Below are positions 23,302 through 30,964 of a DNA stretch of 40,689 bases, one piece after another. The notes beneath the pieces are model-generated. The model saw only the letters and a program-made list of their open reading frames with translations, had not been told where the DNA came from and made no database searches. The position numbers and the translations under genes were made by a program. Source of the stretch: a virus; IMG/VR virus record IMGVR_UViG_3300026367_000092, positions 1 through 40,689 of that record; one strand, 5' to 3'. The first letter of the stretch is position 1; each line of letters begins with the position of its first letter.

Positions 23302-24141
23302 ATGTCGATATGGTATGTCAGCACCGCCTGGTCGGATTTTTTCGCGAGCGACGGCGGCCCTGTCGTCTGGGTTGACCCGGATGATGGTTTTTCTGATCCG
23401 GAGATCGACCCGCGCGATGCGTTGTCCAGCCCGGATGTGGATACACTGCTTTATTCAGGGCTGTCGTTGTGGCCGCGCGGTGCGGCGTGGGGTACGCCTG
23501 ACGGTGAAGCGCCGGCGACCACAACTGTGATTGCCGGGCTGACCCGTGCTCTACTTTCCTCGTTTGTCAGCCTTTACGCGAAGGCGTGGCGGCTGATCGA
23601 GGAGTCCCGCTCCGCCTCTCTGGTCGATAGCCTTGACGAATGGGAAACTGATTTTGGTTTGCCGTCTTCTTGTTCGGGTGATTCCCTCTCATCTGATATG
23701 CGGATCGCGCTCCTGCGTGCCCGGGTGGCACGGCTTGCCACCATAACACCGGTTGATGTGGTTCAACTGGCTGCCCGGCTTGGCTATGTGGTGGCCATCG
23801 AGGAGCCTGAAGCCTTCCGTGTCGGCGAGAGTGAGTTGGGTGGGTTTGGTGAATTGTCTGCCACAGCACTCGAGAGCCAGTGGGTGGTGCTGGTGCGTGA
23901 TGCGCCGGTGACACAGTTCGAGGTTGGCGTCAGCGAGGTCGGTGTCGACCGGTTGCTCGATTTTGATCATGGCATCCTTGAATGCGAGATTCGCCGCATC
24001 AACCCGGCCTGGGCGACAGTGGTTTTCAATTACGCCGAGCAGCCGCTTGGGCTCTATCTCGTGACAGAGACCGGCGCGCGCGTCGTAACAGAAACAGGCA
24101 AGCCGCTGGTCATGCCGGTGCTTGCTTCATCCATAACATGA
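23302..24141 (+). CDS. Baseplate protein, Mu gp48 (DUF2313)-like
   Basis: The 279-residue protein contains the DUF2313 motif LLYSGLSLWPRGAAW, then a helix covering SSFVSLYAKAWRLIEES and DEWETDFGLP, as in the wedge protein that follows gp47. The C-terminal half (VVTETGKPLVM, VVLVRDAP) is strand-rich. Its start has no strong ribosome binding site, so coupling to gp47 (five-base gap) is probable. Confidence 0.8.
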   Translation: MSIWYVSTAWSDFFASDGGPVVWVDPDDGFSDPEIDPRDALSSPDVDTLLYSGLSLWPRGAAWGTPDGEAPATTTVIAGLTRALLSSFVSLYAKAWRLIEESRSASLVDSLDEWETDFGLPSSCSGDSLSSDMRIALLRARVARLATITPVDVVQLAARLGYVVAIEEPEAFRVGESELGGFGELSATALESQWVVLVRDAPVTQFEVGVSEVGVDRLLDFDHGILECEIRRINPAWATVVFNYAEQPLGLYLVTETGARVVTETGKPLVMPVLASSIT

Positions 24142-24154
24142 TGGAGATTCCCCG

Positions 24155-25096
24155 ATGAAATACATTGGTCCTGCCGGCAAAGCCACCGATGCGGCTTATG
24201 TCGATGGCAATCGCAATGCGGGTTTGCGGGGTGATGTGCCGCCCGCGGCTGCAATCGAGCACCCTCAACGCGAGCTGAATCATCTGATCGAGTTCGCTGG
24301 GCTGACGCCTGGAACGGGTGATCTGGAGCAAGTGCGCAAAGCCATAGCAGAGATGATCTCCATCGCGACGGGGGGTGGCGACACATCGAATTTCGTGACG
24401 TTCCCGTTTGCCCGTGCTCAGTTGCCGTTTTTTCCAAATGTGTTGAGCGCGGACGGAAAAATTAATGTGACAAGTCCTTCCGGGGGAACAGTACAGGTGC
24501 CAACCTCGGTGACATTCCAGCATCGTGGTATCTATCCAGTCTCGACAAGTGATTACATCGAGGATGAGCGCACCTTCACGACGCTGGCCAACAAGACCTA
24601 CCACATGCGCTGGAACCCTGTTGATGGTTTCAGCCTCAAGGATCTTGCGAATTCCGGATACAATGCCTCTGTTCTGGCCGAAACCAATTTTGCTTTTGAT
24701 GCGGGCTATGATGACATGCTTTTTTCACGCGTCGTGACCAACGGTTCGAACGTGGCGACGATCACTAATCTAGTGAACAAGGCGGTTCTTGCCGTTGAGG
24801 AAATGATCATCGGCACAAATGTGCGAAGTTCCGGCACAAACAACACGCTGCTTGATTTCGAATCATCTTTCAATTGGGCGAGACGCCCTACCACCTTCAG
24901 CTTTTGCGTGGCCAGGAAAGTCAACAACCAAGGCTCTGATGCTGATTTCAACATACGTCCGATCGGAGAAATAGCGGACGTAGTGGACCCGACAATCAAC
25001 CCGCCACTATTCAACCTGACCCGATACAAGATCGCTCAAACCGTTATGAGCGACTTCGATACTTCTGTGCACTTTCATTTCGCGGCGAGGGCCTGA
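24155..25096 (+). CDS. Tail fibre/collar protein, probable
   Basis: The 313-residue protein starts after GGAGATTC. The N-terminal quarter (ERHPQRELNHLIEFAGLTPG-like stretch, residues 37-60) matches fibre N-termini that attach to the baseplate. The rest is beta-rich and unconserved-looking, as expected for a host-contact region, with codon use a little richer in AT than the wedge genes. No catalytic residue was seen. Confidence 0.65.
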   Translation: MKYIGPAGKATDAAYVDGNRNAGLRGDVPPAAAIEHPQRELNHLIEFAGLTPGTGDLEQVRKAIAEMISIATGGGDTSNFVTFPFARAQLPFFPNVLSADGKINVTSPSGGTVQVPTSVTFQHRGIYPVSTSDYIEDERTFTTLANKTYHMRWNPVDGFSLKDLANSGYNASVLAETNFAFDAGYDDMLFSRVVTNGSNVATITNLVNKAVLAVEEMIIGTNVRSSGTNNTLLDFESSFNWARRPTTFSFCVARKVNNQGSDADFNIRPIGEIADVVDPTINPPLFNLTRYKIAQTVMSDFDTSVHFHFAARA

Positions 25097-25099
25097 CCA

Positions 25100-25810
25100 A
25101 TGGGCATTCAATTCAAGGACCTGCCGCCCGTCGCTTTGGCGGAGGCTGCGGACGTTATCGCGGCGCAGCGGGCGGGCCTGCAAAAGTATCTTACGCTCGA
25201 GCAAGTCTCCGATCTCGTCATCGCCCGGCTGACGACCTCGGCGCCGGAGGCGCTTGACGCATGGCTGGAACTTGTCGCGCAGATCGAAGGCAATCAGGAT
25301 GGACTCGCGGATCTGGTGACGGCTGTCGGGCTCAAGGCCGATGCCGCAGACACGGACATCAACGCGCTGACGGCAAAGGCGACGCCGGTCGACGCAGACG
25401 AATTCCGCATCGCGGACAGCGCGGCATCGTTCGGGTTCAAGAAGCTGACATGGGCAAATCTCAAGGCTGCAATGCTGGTTGCAGTGAAATCTTTTTTCAA
25501 TGCATCTGGCACCGCGCCGGTATATGCGTGCCGAGCGTGGGTCGTCTTTAATGGCAGCGGTGGGGCGACGATACAGGGCTCGGGGAACATCTCTTCGGTC
25601 ACGAAGGTGAGCGCCGGGCTCTATGAGGTCACGATGGCAACCGCGATGCCTGACGCCAACTATTGCGTCAATGTAAGCCCCCGTGATGGAGGATACATGG
25701 GTGGTGTCCAAGAAGCGGGAAAGACCACAACTGCATTCCGCGTTTCCTCGGTGATTGATTCCGGCGCTGCCGCCGACTCGGCCGTAATGAATGTAACTGT
25801 ATTCCGCTAA
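25100..25810 (+). CDS. Tail fibre with receptor-binding C-terminal domain
   Basis: The 236-residue protein has a helical N-terminal segment, then a FKKLTWANLKAAMLVAVKSF helix typical of fibre shafts. It finishes with a beta C-terminal part (CRAWVVFNGSGGATIQGSGN, SSVTKVSAGLYEVTMATAMP). This matches the C-terminal tip domain common in alphaproteobacterial phage fibres. It would recognise the host surface. It sits three bases after the preceding fibre gene. Confidence 0.75.
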   Translation: MGIQFKDLPPVALAEAADVIAAQRAGLQKYLTLEQVSDLVIARLTTSAPEALDAWLELVAQIEGNQDGLADLVTAVGLKADAADTDINALTAKATPVDADEFRIADSAASFGFKKLTWANLKAAMLVAVKSFFNASGTAPVYACRAWVVFNGSGGATIQGSGNISSVTKVSAGLYEVTMATAMPDANYCVNVSPRDGGYMGGVQEAGKTTTAFRVSSVIDSGAAADSAVMNVTVFR

Positions 25811-25825
25811 AGGGAAATCATCAAA

Positions 25826-26992
25826 ATGATCAGATTATTTGCGCTGCTCATCGCGCTATGGGCGGCCCCCGCTTTCGCGTGGACCTCCTACAACGTTCAC
25901 GGCATGTCGTATTTTTATGGAATGGCCGTTGCTGACTTTGACAAGGATGGCCACGTTGATCTGGCGTACGCTGACTCGCTTGCCGCAAGCCGGCTAATAA
26001 GGCCGGCAAATGCGATCGTCTACTTGAACAACATGCATCAAGGATTGAGAGAAATCTATGTTGAGGACTTCTCATGGCATCCCAAAAATCCTTCACCGAG
26101 CCCTCACCATCTGGTCGAAAGGATGGTGGCGGTCGACATCAATAACGATACATGGCTCGATATTGTTGCTGTCGCCAACAGTCATGACGCTGTTGTTGCT
26201 TACCTGAATCCTGGAGCATCAGGCGCATGGACGCGACAAGTTCTTACAACGCAGACCCCTGGCGCGGTCAATCTCGCTATCGGTGATCCTGACGGCGATG
26301 GTGACATCGATCTGTTTGTGACTATGCGAAGTCAGACCGAATCGTGGCCGGCGCGAAAATCCGGTTTGGGATGGTTGGAAAATGATGGGAACGGCGGTTT
26401 CACATATCGAGACATCGATGTGCGATCGACGGTCAGTCTCGATGAACCGAGGACTCTTCTTTCTTTCGATGTGTTCGCCAACGGCAAGGATTGTGCATCT
26501 GTTGGCAACTTGGCGAATGGCATTCTATCGACCTATTGCCTTATCCCTGAAGGTTGGTCTAAAGCCAATGCCTCCGGCGTGGTGATCGGAAGCTATTATT
26601 CTGCTGCAATGGATGTTGTCGGCAGTCCTCTCAAGGAAGTGATATTTGCGCGAGCGGATGGCATCTATTACGCCCAAACGAACTGGTCCGTGACTCATCC
26701 TATCGTCGGGAAGCTGTTCAAAATTTCGCTCGGAAGTGGCGAATACGTCAGCGAAATCTACGTCTCGGATGTGGATGGCGACGGCTCCGAGGACATCGTC
26801 TTCAGTCTTGCCTATGGCGGCATTTATGTTGCCAAGAAAGGTCCGTTTGGCTGGTCATTTTCGACAATTTCAGCGCAGTCGCTCAGATACTTGAATGTCG
26901 CTGCTATGGATTGGAACGACGACGGAAAAATCGACATCCTTGGCGGTGTTGAGTACCCGGAAAATATGCTGCAGGTGTTCATTCAACCCTAA
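25826..26992 (+). CDS. Secreted FG-GAP/VCBS-like beta-propeller protein
   Basis: The 388-residue protein starts with a Sec signal peptide (MIRLFALLIALWAAPAFA, cleaved near residue 18). It has five or more calcium-binding loops: DFDKDGHVDL (37-46), DINNDTWLDI, DPDGDGDIDL, DVDGDGSEDI and DWNDDGKIDI. These belong to FG-GAP/VCBS propellers. No catalytic motif was seen. Phage tail proteins do not normally carry signal peptides, so it is probably a lysogenic-conversion protein exported by the host. The AAAGGGAAATC ribosome binding site is good. Its stop codon abuts the stop of the reverse-strand acetyltransferase. Confidence 0.8.
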   Translation: MIRLFALLIALWAAPAFAWTSYNVHGMSYFYGMAVADFDKDGHVDLAYADSLAASRLIRPANAIVYLNNMHQGLREIYVEDFSWHPKNPSPSPHHLVERMVAVDINNDTWLDIVAVANSHDAVVAYLNPGASGAWTRQVLTTQTPGAVNLAIGDPDGDGDIDLFVTMRSQTESWPARKSGLGWLENDGNGGFTYRDIDVRSTVSLDEPRTLLSFDVFANGKDCASVGNLANGILSTYCLIPEGWSKANASGVVIGSYYSAAMDVVGSPLKEVIFARADGIYYAQTNWSVTHPIVGKLFKISLGSGEYVSEIYVSDVDGDGSEDIVFSLAYGGIYVAKKGPFGWSFSTISAQSLRYLNVAAMDWNDDGKIDILGGVEYPENMLQVFIQP

Positions 26993-27376
26993 TCAAGAGA
27001 GTATAAGTTCTACAATATGCCCGGCCCTTGATGCCGCCGCGATTGAAGCTGGGTTTTCTGGCTTCACCTTGGCGATCTTAGGCCCGAATTCTTCACGGGC
27101 AAGGGTAAGCATCTGTCTTGCTATGCCCTTGCCGCGGTGATTTGGCGCAACGGTATAGCTGATTTCCTCATCATCGATTCGGACAGTGCCGACAGGCTCA
27201 TCAATCTCAGCGATATAAAGGCCTGGGTTGTCTCTGGATAGCCGGGAAGTGAGCCACCGAATATGTCCGCTCCATTCAACAGGTTCCGATGAAACCGACA
27301 TGGCGCGAGTCAGGCCGTCATTGCGCCAGTCAAAAAGAATCTGCGCATCGTCGCTAGTTGCGTTTCTTAGCTTCAT
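26993..27376 (-). CDS. GNAT acetyltransferase, possible glycan modifier
   Basis: The 127-residue protein has the GNAT acetyl-CoA site (VAPNHRGKGIARQMLTLA). The N-terminal half (RNATSDDAQILFDWRNDGLTR) resembles sugar-amine N-acetyltransferases such as those of the PseH type, and a VGTVRID-type strand precedes the site. It is shorter than usual GNATs (about 150), and ends AGHIVELILS. It is the only reverse gene in the phage part and is convergent with the propeller gene. It may alter surface glycans in the lysogen; that role is inference. Confidence 0.75.
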   Translation of the reverse strand: MKLRNATSDDAQILFDWRNDGLTRAMSVSSEPVEWSGHIRWLTSRLSRDNPGLYIAEIDEPVGTVRIDDEEISYTVAPNHRGKGIARQMLTLAREEFGPKIAKVKPENPASIAAASRAGHIVELILS

Positions 27377-27433
27377 GTGTGGACTCCAGCCCTAAGCATA
27401 AGCAGCAGCCACAAAAACTCAACCTGATTTTCG

Positions 27434-27463
27434 CGCTCGGGCCTCACGGCTTCCGGGCGTTTT
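27434..27463 (+). terminator. Terminator before the lysis module
   Basis: CGCTCGG (27434-27440) pairs with CCGGGCG (27453-27459), including one G-T pair, around a 12-base loop and is followed by TTTT. It would stop + strand transcripts of the tail operon that read through the reverse acetyltransferase gene, ahead of the lysis genes. Confidence 0.6.
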
Positions 27464-27500
27464 GCTGTGCCGAACCCAATCAACACACAAGGACATCGTT

Positions 27501-27641
27501 ATGACATTTGAACAGTGGCTTCAGAGCCGGCTGACGGCGCATGGCTATCGGGCCTGCCTCCAACAGCGCGGCGTGGCCCGCGAATTCTACAACACAAGGA
27601 CATTACCATGCAGACGACACGCGATCTTCAGGAGCGCTTGA
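27501..27641 (+). CDS. Small ORF upstream of endolysin
   Basis: The 46-residue ORF starts after an ACACAAGGACAT sequence that is repeated before the endolysin start. It begins MTFEQWLQSRLTAHGY, which resembles the start of peptidoglycan-binding modules, but it leaves that pattern after about 20 residues and runs into the endolysin gene in another frame. It may be a leader peptide with a regulatory effect or a degraded duplicate of the endolysin start. Confidence 0.4.
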   Translation: MTFEQWLQSRLTAHGYRACLQQRGVAREFYNTRTLPCRRHAIFRSA

Positions 27642-28318
27642 AGGCGCTTGGGTATAACCCCGGAACCATTGACGGGTCGATGGGGCCGGACACCCGCAAG
27701 GCGGTGCGCGAGTTCCAGTCATCGAGCGGCCTTGCGATCGACGGCATTGCCGGCCCCCACACATGGTCGGCACTGGACCGGGCATTGACCAAATCCGGTG
27801 CGCCGGCCGGCACGTCGCGCCCGGCGCCGCCATGGGTCGACGAGATGCTGCGCCGCAAGGGCTTGCATGAAGACCGGGATCATTCCGCCCTTTATGCCTG
27901 GCTGCGCTCCGCCGGATCGGCAGTGGACCCGGCGCGTACGCCCTGGTGCGGCGACGCGGTGGAGACGGCGATCCTACGGTCCTTGCCTGATGAGGCGGTT
28001 CCGGCCAACCCGATGGCTTCGATCAACTGGCTGAAGTTCGGGCGCGGGCTCGATTTTCCGGCGCTGGGCGCGGTGCTGGTGTTCTGGCGGGGCAAGAAAT
28101 CCGGATGGCAGGGGCATGTCGGTTTCTATGTCGGCGAGGACGCCACGCACTTCCACGTTCTGGGCGGCAATCAGTCGGACGCCATCACGATCTCCCGGAT
28201 TGCCAGGAACCGCCTGCGCGATGGCGGTGTGCGCTGGCCGTCGGGCTTCCCGTTGCCGACAGGCGGACGCATGATCGCCGATGGCGGGCGGTTGGTCGAA
28301 ACCACGAACGAGGCATGA
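27608..28318 (+). CDS. Endolysin: peptidoglycan-binding plus TIGR02594 domain
   Basis: The 236-residue protein has an N-terminal peptidoglycan-binding domain (residues 1-60, including LGYNPGTIDGSMGPDTRKAV and AIDGIAGPHTW). A TIGR02594-type Cys/His hydrolase follows, with Cys in TPWCGDAVETA (C114), His in WQGHVGFYVG (H170), and the family's LGGNQSDAITI motif. It would cut cell-wall peptides at lysis. There is no signal peptide, so holin release is needed. The ATG at 27608 follows AAGGACATT. A longer in-frame start lacks a site. It overlaps the holin-like gene. Confidence 0.88.
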   Translation: MQTTRDLQERLKALGYNPGTIDGSMGPDTRKAVREFQSSSGLAIDGIAGPHTWSALDRALTKSGAPAGTSRPAPPWVDEMLRRKGLHEDRDHSALYAWLRSAGSAVDPARTPWCGDAVETAILRSLPDEAVPANPMASINWLKFGRGLDFPALGAVLVFWRGKKSGWQGHVGFYVGEDATHFHVLGGNQSDAITISRIARNRLRDGGVRWPSGFPLPTGGRMIADGGRLVETTNEA

Positions 28319-28569
28319 CCATGAAGCGCCCACCCTGGAAGGAGCGCCGACGGCGCATCGATCTAGCACTGGTCTTTTGTGCATCGCTGATCGTCTGGCT
28401 CTTGTGGCGGGACACCGGCAGCGCGCTCGATCAGGCGGCAGTGACCACGGCGTTCGGCGCTGCGGCCGTGCTGCTGTCGGTCTACACCGGCGCGGCCACC
28501 GCCGACGACAACAATGTCATGAAGCACATGGGCGCCAATGCCTATGGGGACGAGGAGCCGCCGGCATGA
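28315..28569 (+). CDS. Holin-like membrane protein
   Basis: The 84-residue protein has a basic N-terminus (MKRPPWKERRRR) and two hydrophobic segments (LALVFCASLIVWLLW and VTTAFGAAAVLLSVY), then an acidic, soluble tail. This layout and the place after the endolysin fit a two-segment holin. The alternative is a non-holin small membrane protein of rhizobial prophages. The start overlaps the endolysin stop (ATGA); a second ATG is at 28321. Confidence 0.6.
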   Translation: MTMKRPPWKERRRRIDLALVFCASLIVWLLWRDTGSALDQAAVTTAFGAAAVLLSVYTGAATADDNNVMKHMGANAYGDEEPPA

Positions 28570-29003
28570 GCGCGTTTTTGGCGGGCTTCCTCGGCAAACG
28601 GGCCGCCGGCATCATCGGCGGCGTTCTCGGATTCATCATTCCGGTTCCGCTGGTTCTGATCCTCGCCGCTTTGGCGTGGGTGCATTTCGACAAATCGAGC
28701 GCGATCCGCAAGGCCATCGACGACAGGGTCACCGAAATGGTCGCTGGCGCTGAAATCGCGGCACTTGAGGCTCAGCTTGCCGCACAGCGCGATATTGCTG
28801 CCCGGCTCGACGAAGTGTCGACCGAAGCGCAACGGCGCACGAACGTCGCTGTGGCCGCCCAACTCATGCTGGCAAATAGGCTGCAGGCAGCGGAACAAAG
28901 GAATGGAGACCTCAATGACGACCTGGACGATCTGCTTTCGCGCCCTGTTGCTGGGGATTGCGCTGTTGATTCTGATCTCATTGGCCGGCTGCGCGGACGA
29001 TAG
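28566..29003 (+). CDS. Inner-membrane spanin (Rz-like)
   Basis: The 145-residue protein has an N-terminal membrane segment (IIGGVLGFIIPVPLVLILAA) and a long helical, coiled-coil region (AALEAQLAAQRDIAARLDEV and onward), as in i-spanins. The 3' end of the gene overlaps the lipoprotein gene in another frame, the typical Rz/Rz1 arrangement. Together these join inner and outer membranes at lysis. Confidence 0.7.
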   Translation: MSAFLAGFLGKRAAGIIGGVLGFIIPVPLVLILAALAWVHFDKSSAIRKAIDDRVTEMVAGAEIAALEAQLAAQRDIAARLDEVSTEAQRRTNVAVAAQLMLANRLQAAEQRNGDLNDDLDDLLSRPVAGDCAVDSDLIGRLRGR

Positions 29004-29277
29004 GTTCATCAAGGCCGCGAGGGACAAGGCAAATGCCGGGCAGGTTTCGCAAGCGCTTGTCGTCGCGGACGAGGAGCGCCGGATCGGGCGCATCTTGCCG
29101 GAGTACCCCGATGCCTGCCGACGAACCTATAGGTCAGGGGTCCGAACAGGAGACCGGCTTGATGCCGCCCTCCTTAAAACCGACAGAGCGCTCGCCAGGG
29201 CAAACGGGCAAATCAGGGAATGTGCCGGATGGTACCAGGAATTGAAGATGGGGATCGAAGGGGCCAGACCGCAATGA
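28915..29277 (+). CDS. Outer-membrane spanin lipoprotein (Rz1-like)
   Basis: The 120-residue protein starts in a different frame inside the i-spanin gene. It has a lipoprotein signal peptide with lipobox LAGC (Cys 26). The mature part is longer than Rz1 (usually 40-60 residues) and includes a Cys pair region (DACRRTYR, RECAGWY). ATG 28903 is an alternative with a weaker case. The length is unusual for an o-spanin, so the name is tentative, but the lipobox and position are clear. Confidence 0.65.
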   Translation: MTTWTICFRALLLGIALLILISLAGCADDRFIKAARDKANAGQVSQALVVADEERRIGRILPEYPDACRRTYRSGVRTGDRLDAALLKTDRALARANGQIRECAGWYQELKMGIEGARPQ

Positions 29278-29657
29278 GTGACGATGAAACTGGCGGAGTT
29301 GAGCGTTCTCTCGGATTACTTTTCGGGCAGATGCAAGGGCTTGGCCAGCAGCTTTCGCAGGTGCAGGCCAACATCAAGGAAGCAGATGAGAAGTCGGACA
29401 AAAGCCGCGCCAATGTTCACCGTCGTCTTGACGACATCAACACGCGCACGAGCCATCTTGAGTCCGGGATGCAAACTCTCGCCAATGAGGTTGGAGATAT
29501 GCGGTCTGTCACCGACGATGTGAAGAAAATGCGTGAGCAGGCTCAAGGTGCCGGCACTCTTGGGCAGTGGCTGATCCGCATCGGGGGCGGAGTGCTCGCT
29601 GTCGCTGGCTGGATGATCGGCGTTTACACCTATCTCACCGGCAAGCCGCCGCCATAG
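29274..29657 (+). CDS. DUF1515-like coiled-coil membrane protein
   Basis: The 127-residue protein overlaps the preceding gene by ATGA. It has an acidic N-terminal segment, a coiled coil (QVQANIKEADEKSDKSRANV, HRRLDDINTRTSHLES) and a C-terminal membrane segment (WLIRIGGGVLAVAGWMIGVY). This is the layout of DUF1515 proteins found in rhizobial prophages. Function is unknown. A role in lysis or superinfection is possible from its place. Confidence 0.65.
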   Translation: MSDDETGGVERSLGLLFGQMQGLGQQLSQVQANIKEADEKSDKSRANVHRRLDDINTRTSHLESGMQTLANEVGDMRSVTDDVKKMREQAQGAGTLGQWLIRIGGGVLAVAGWMIGVYTYLTGKPPP

Positions 29658-29665
29658 ATCCGCTG

Positions 29666-29761
29666 CCGGGGGTGGTTGCGGCGTAATGCCGCCGCTCCCG
29701 GGCGGCCAAAAGCCCTTGCAGGGGCTCATGACAGCGGGCCTATTGGCATAGGAGATCCCGC
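29666..29761 (+). ncRNA. Cluster of stem-loops, candidate structured RNA or terminator
   Basis: Three hairpins lie in the gap before the methyltransferase. CCGGG/CCCGG (29666-29670 and 29697-29701) encloses GCGGC/GCCGC over GTAAT. AGCCC/GGGCT (29711-29726) has a TTGCAG loop plus one base. GCGGG/CCCGC (29734-29738 and 29757-29761) encloses CCTA/TAGG. Another GCCC/GGGC pair is at about 29793-29804. No clear T tract follows. This is either transcript termination after the lysis operon or a small structured RNA. Confidence 0.35.
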
Positions 29762-29823
29762 TCGACAGCACACGAGATACCATCGCACCCGGGCCCTTGC
29801 GGGCGGAAGGGGTGTGTCAGAAA

Positions 29824-30678
29824 ATGGGTCTCACGACAATGACTGATCTTTTTCCGTACACAGAAGTCCGTCCGGTTTCACCGCCGGCAGCTTACATTGG
29901 AGGCAAGAAACAACTCGCGCAGCGCGTCGCGTCTATCATCGAACAGATCCCCCACAGCATCTATGCGGAGCCGTTTGTCGGCATGGGCGGTGTCTTTTTC
30001 CGGCGTCGGCAGGTCCCGCGCTCGGAGGTCATCAATGACCGGTCGGGCGATGTCACGACGCTGTTCCGGATCCTGCAAAGGCACTACCCGCAGTTTATGG
30101 ATGCGCTGAAGTTCCAGATCACCAGTCGGGCGGATTTCGACCGTTTGAGCAGTGCGGATCCTTCGACGCTGACGGACCTCGAACGTGCCGCTCGCTTTCT
30201 CTACCTCCAGCGGCTTGCATTTGGCGGCAAGGTGAGCGGCCGGAACTTCGGCGCTGATTACACCGGTGGCGCCCGTTTCAACGTCAACTTGCTTGGCCCG
30301 GTGCTGGCGGAAGTTCACGAGCGGCTCGCCGGCGTGACCATCGAGAACCTGGACTGGCAAGCATTCATCGAGCGCTACGACCGGCCGGAGACGCTGTTCT
30401 ATCTTGATCCGCCCTATTACGGCAGCGAGAATGATTATGGTCCCGGCGTGTTCAGTCGATCAGATTTTTCCCGAATGGCGAAAACGCTGGCCGGTATCCG
30501 GGGCAGGTTCATCCTGTCGCTGAATGACCGGCCGGAGGTGCGTGATCTGTTTTCGGGGTTCCGGTTTGTGGATGTCGGGCTGACCTACACGCTGCACGGC
30601 GGCGAGGGCACCAAGGTGGGCGAAGTCATCATCCTCGACAATAAGGAGCCTCAGCCCGCGAACTTGCCGCGGGGGTGA
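29824..30678 (+). CDS. DNA adenine methyltransferase, D12 class (orphan)
   Basis: The 284-residue protein shows the D12 (Dam-like) layout: SAM-binding motif EPFVGMGGVFF preceded by AAYIGGKKQLA, and the catalytic motif LDPPYYG (DPPY). A helical target-recognition region lies between. It would methylate adenine N6. No restriction enzyme gene is beside it, so it may protect phage DNA or alter host gene expression. ATG 29824 follows GGAAGGGG; ATG 29839 is an alternative. Confidence 0.88.
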   Translation: MGLTTMTDLFPYTEVRPVSPPAAYIGGKKQLAQRVASIIEQIPHSIYAEPFVGMGGVFFRRRQVPRSEVINDRSGDVTTLFRILQRHYPQFMDALKFQITSRADFDRLSSADPSTLTDLERAARFLYLQRLAFGGKVSGRNFGADYTGGARFNVNLLGPVLAEVHERLAGVTIENLDWQAFIERYDRPETLFYLDPPYYGSENDYGPGVFSRSDFSRMAKTLAGIRGRFILSLNDRPEVRDLFSGFRFVDVGLTYTLHGGEGTKVGEVIILDNKEPQPANLPRG

Positions 30679-30744
30679 GCCCGGCCATCAGGGTATGGTA
30701 CGCGGATATATCAGACCTTCGTTTGATCACCGTTCTTAGCCGGT

Positions 30745-30957
30745 TTGGGCGGGAAGCGGAAGTTTGCTGCAACTGCGAAACTGCCGGGCGATTCTACATG
30801 GAGCGGACATTCAGACGGTTACGAAGTCAGAATGTTTTCTGCACCGCCGCATGACGGCTTCGAGCCCAAAGTGCATGTGGAGAATTCATGTTACGCCTTC
30901 AGATTCAGGTTGCCTCATCCTACTATTAATGGTCCTTTTCTTGATCACTTGAATTAG
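30745..30957 (+). CDS. Possible small ORF, unknown
   Basis: The 70-codon frame starts with TTG and has no strong ribosome binding site, but its composition is protein-like (SGHSDGYEVRMFSAPPHDGF, then RFRLPHPTINGPFLD). It may be the C-terminal remnant of a larger gene. It ends just before the amidase gene in a region where no other feature was seen. Confidence 0.25.
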   Translation: MGGKRKFAATAKLPGDSTWSGHSDGYEVRMFSAPPHDGFEPKVHVENSCYAFRFRLPHPTINGPFLDHLN

Positions 30958-30964
30958 AGAAACC

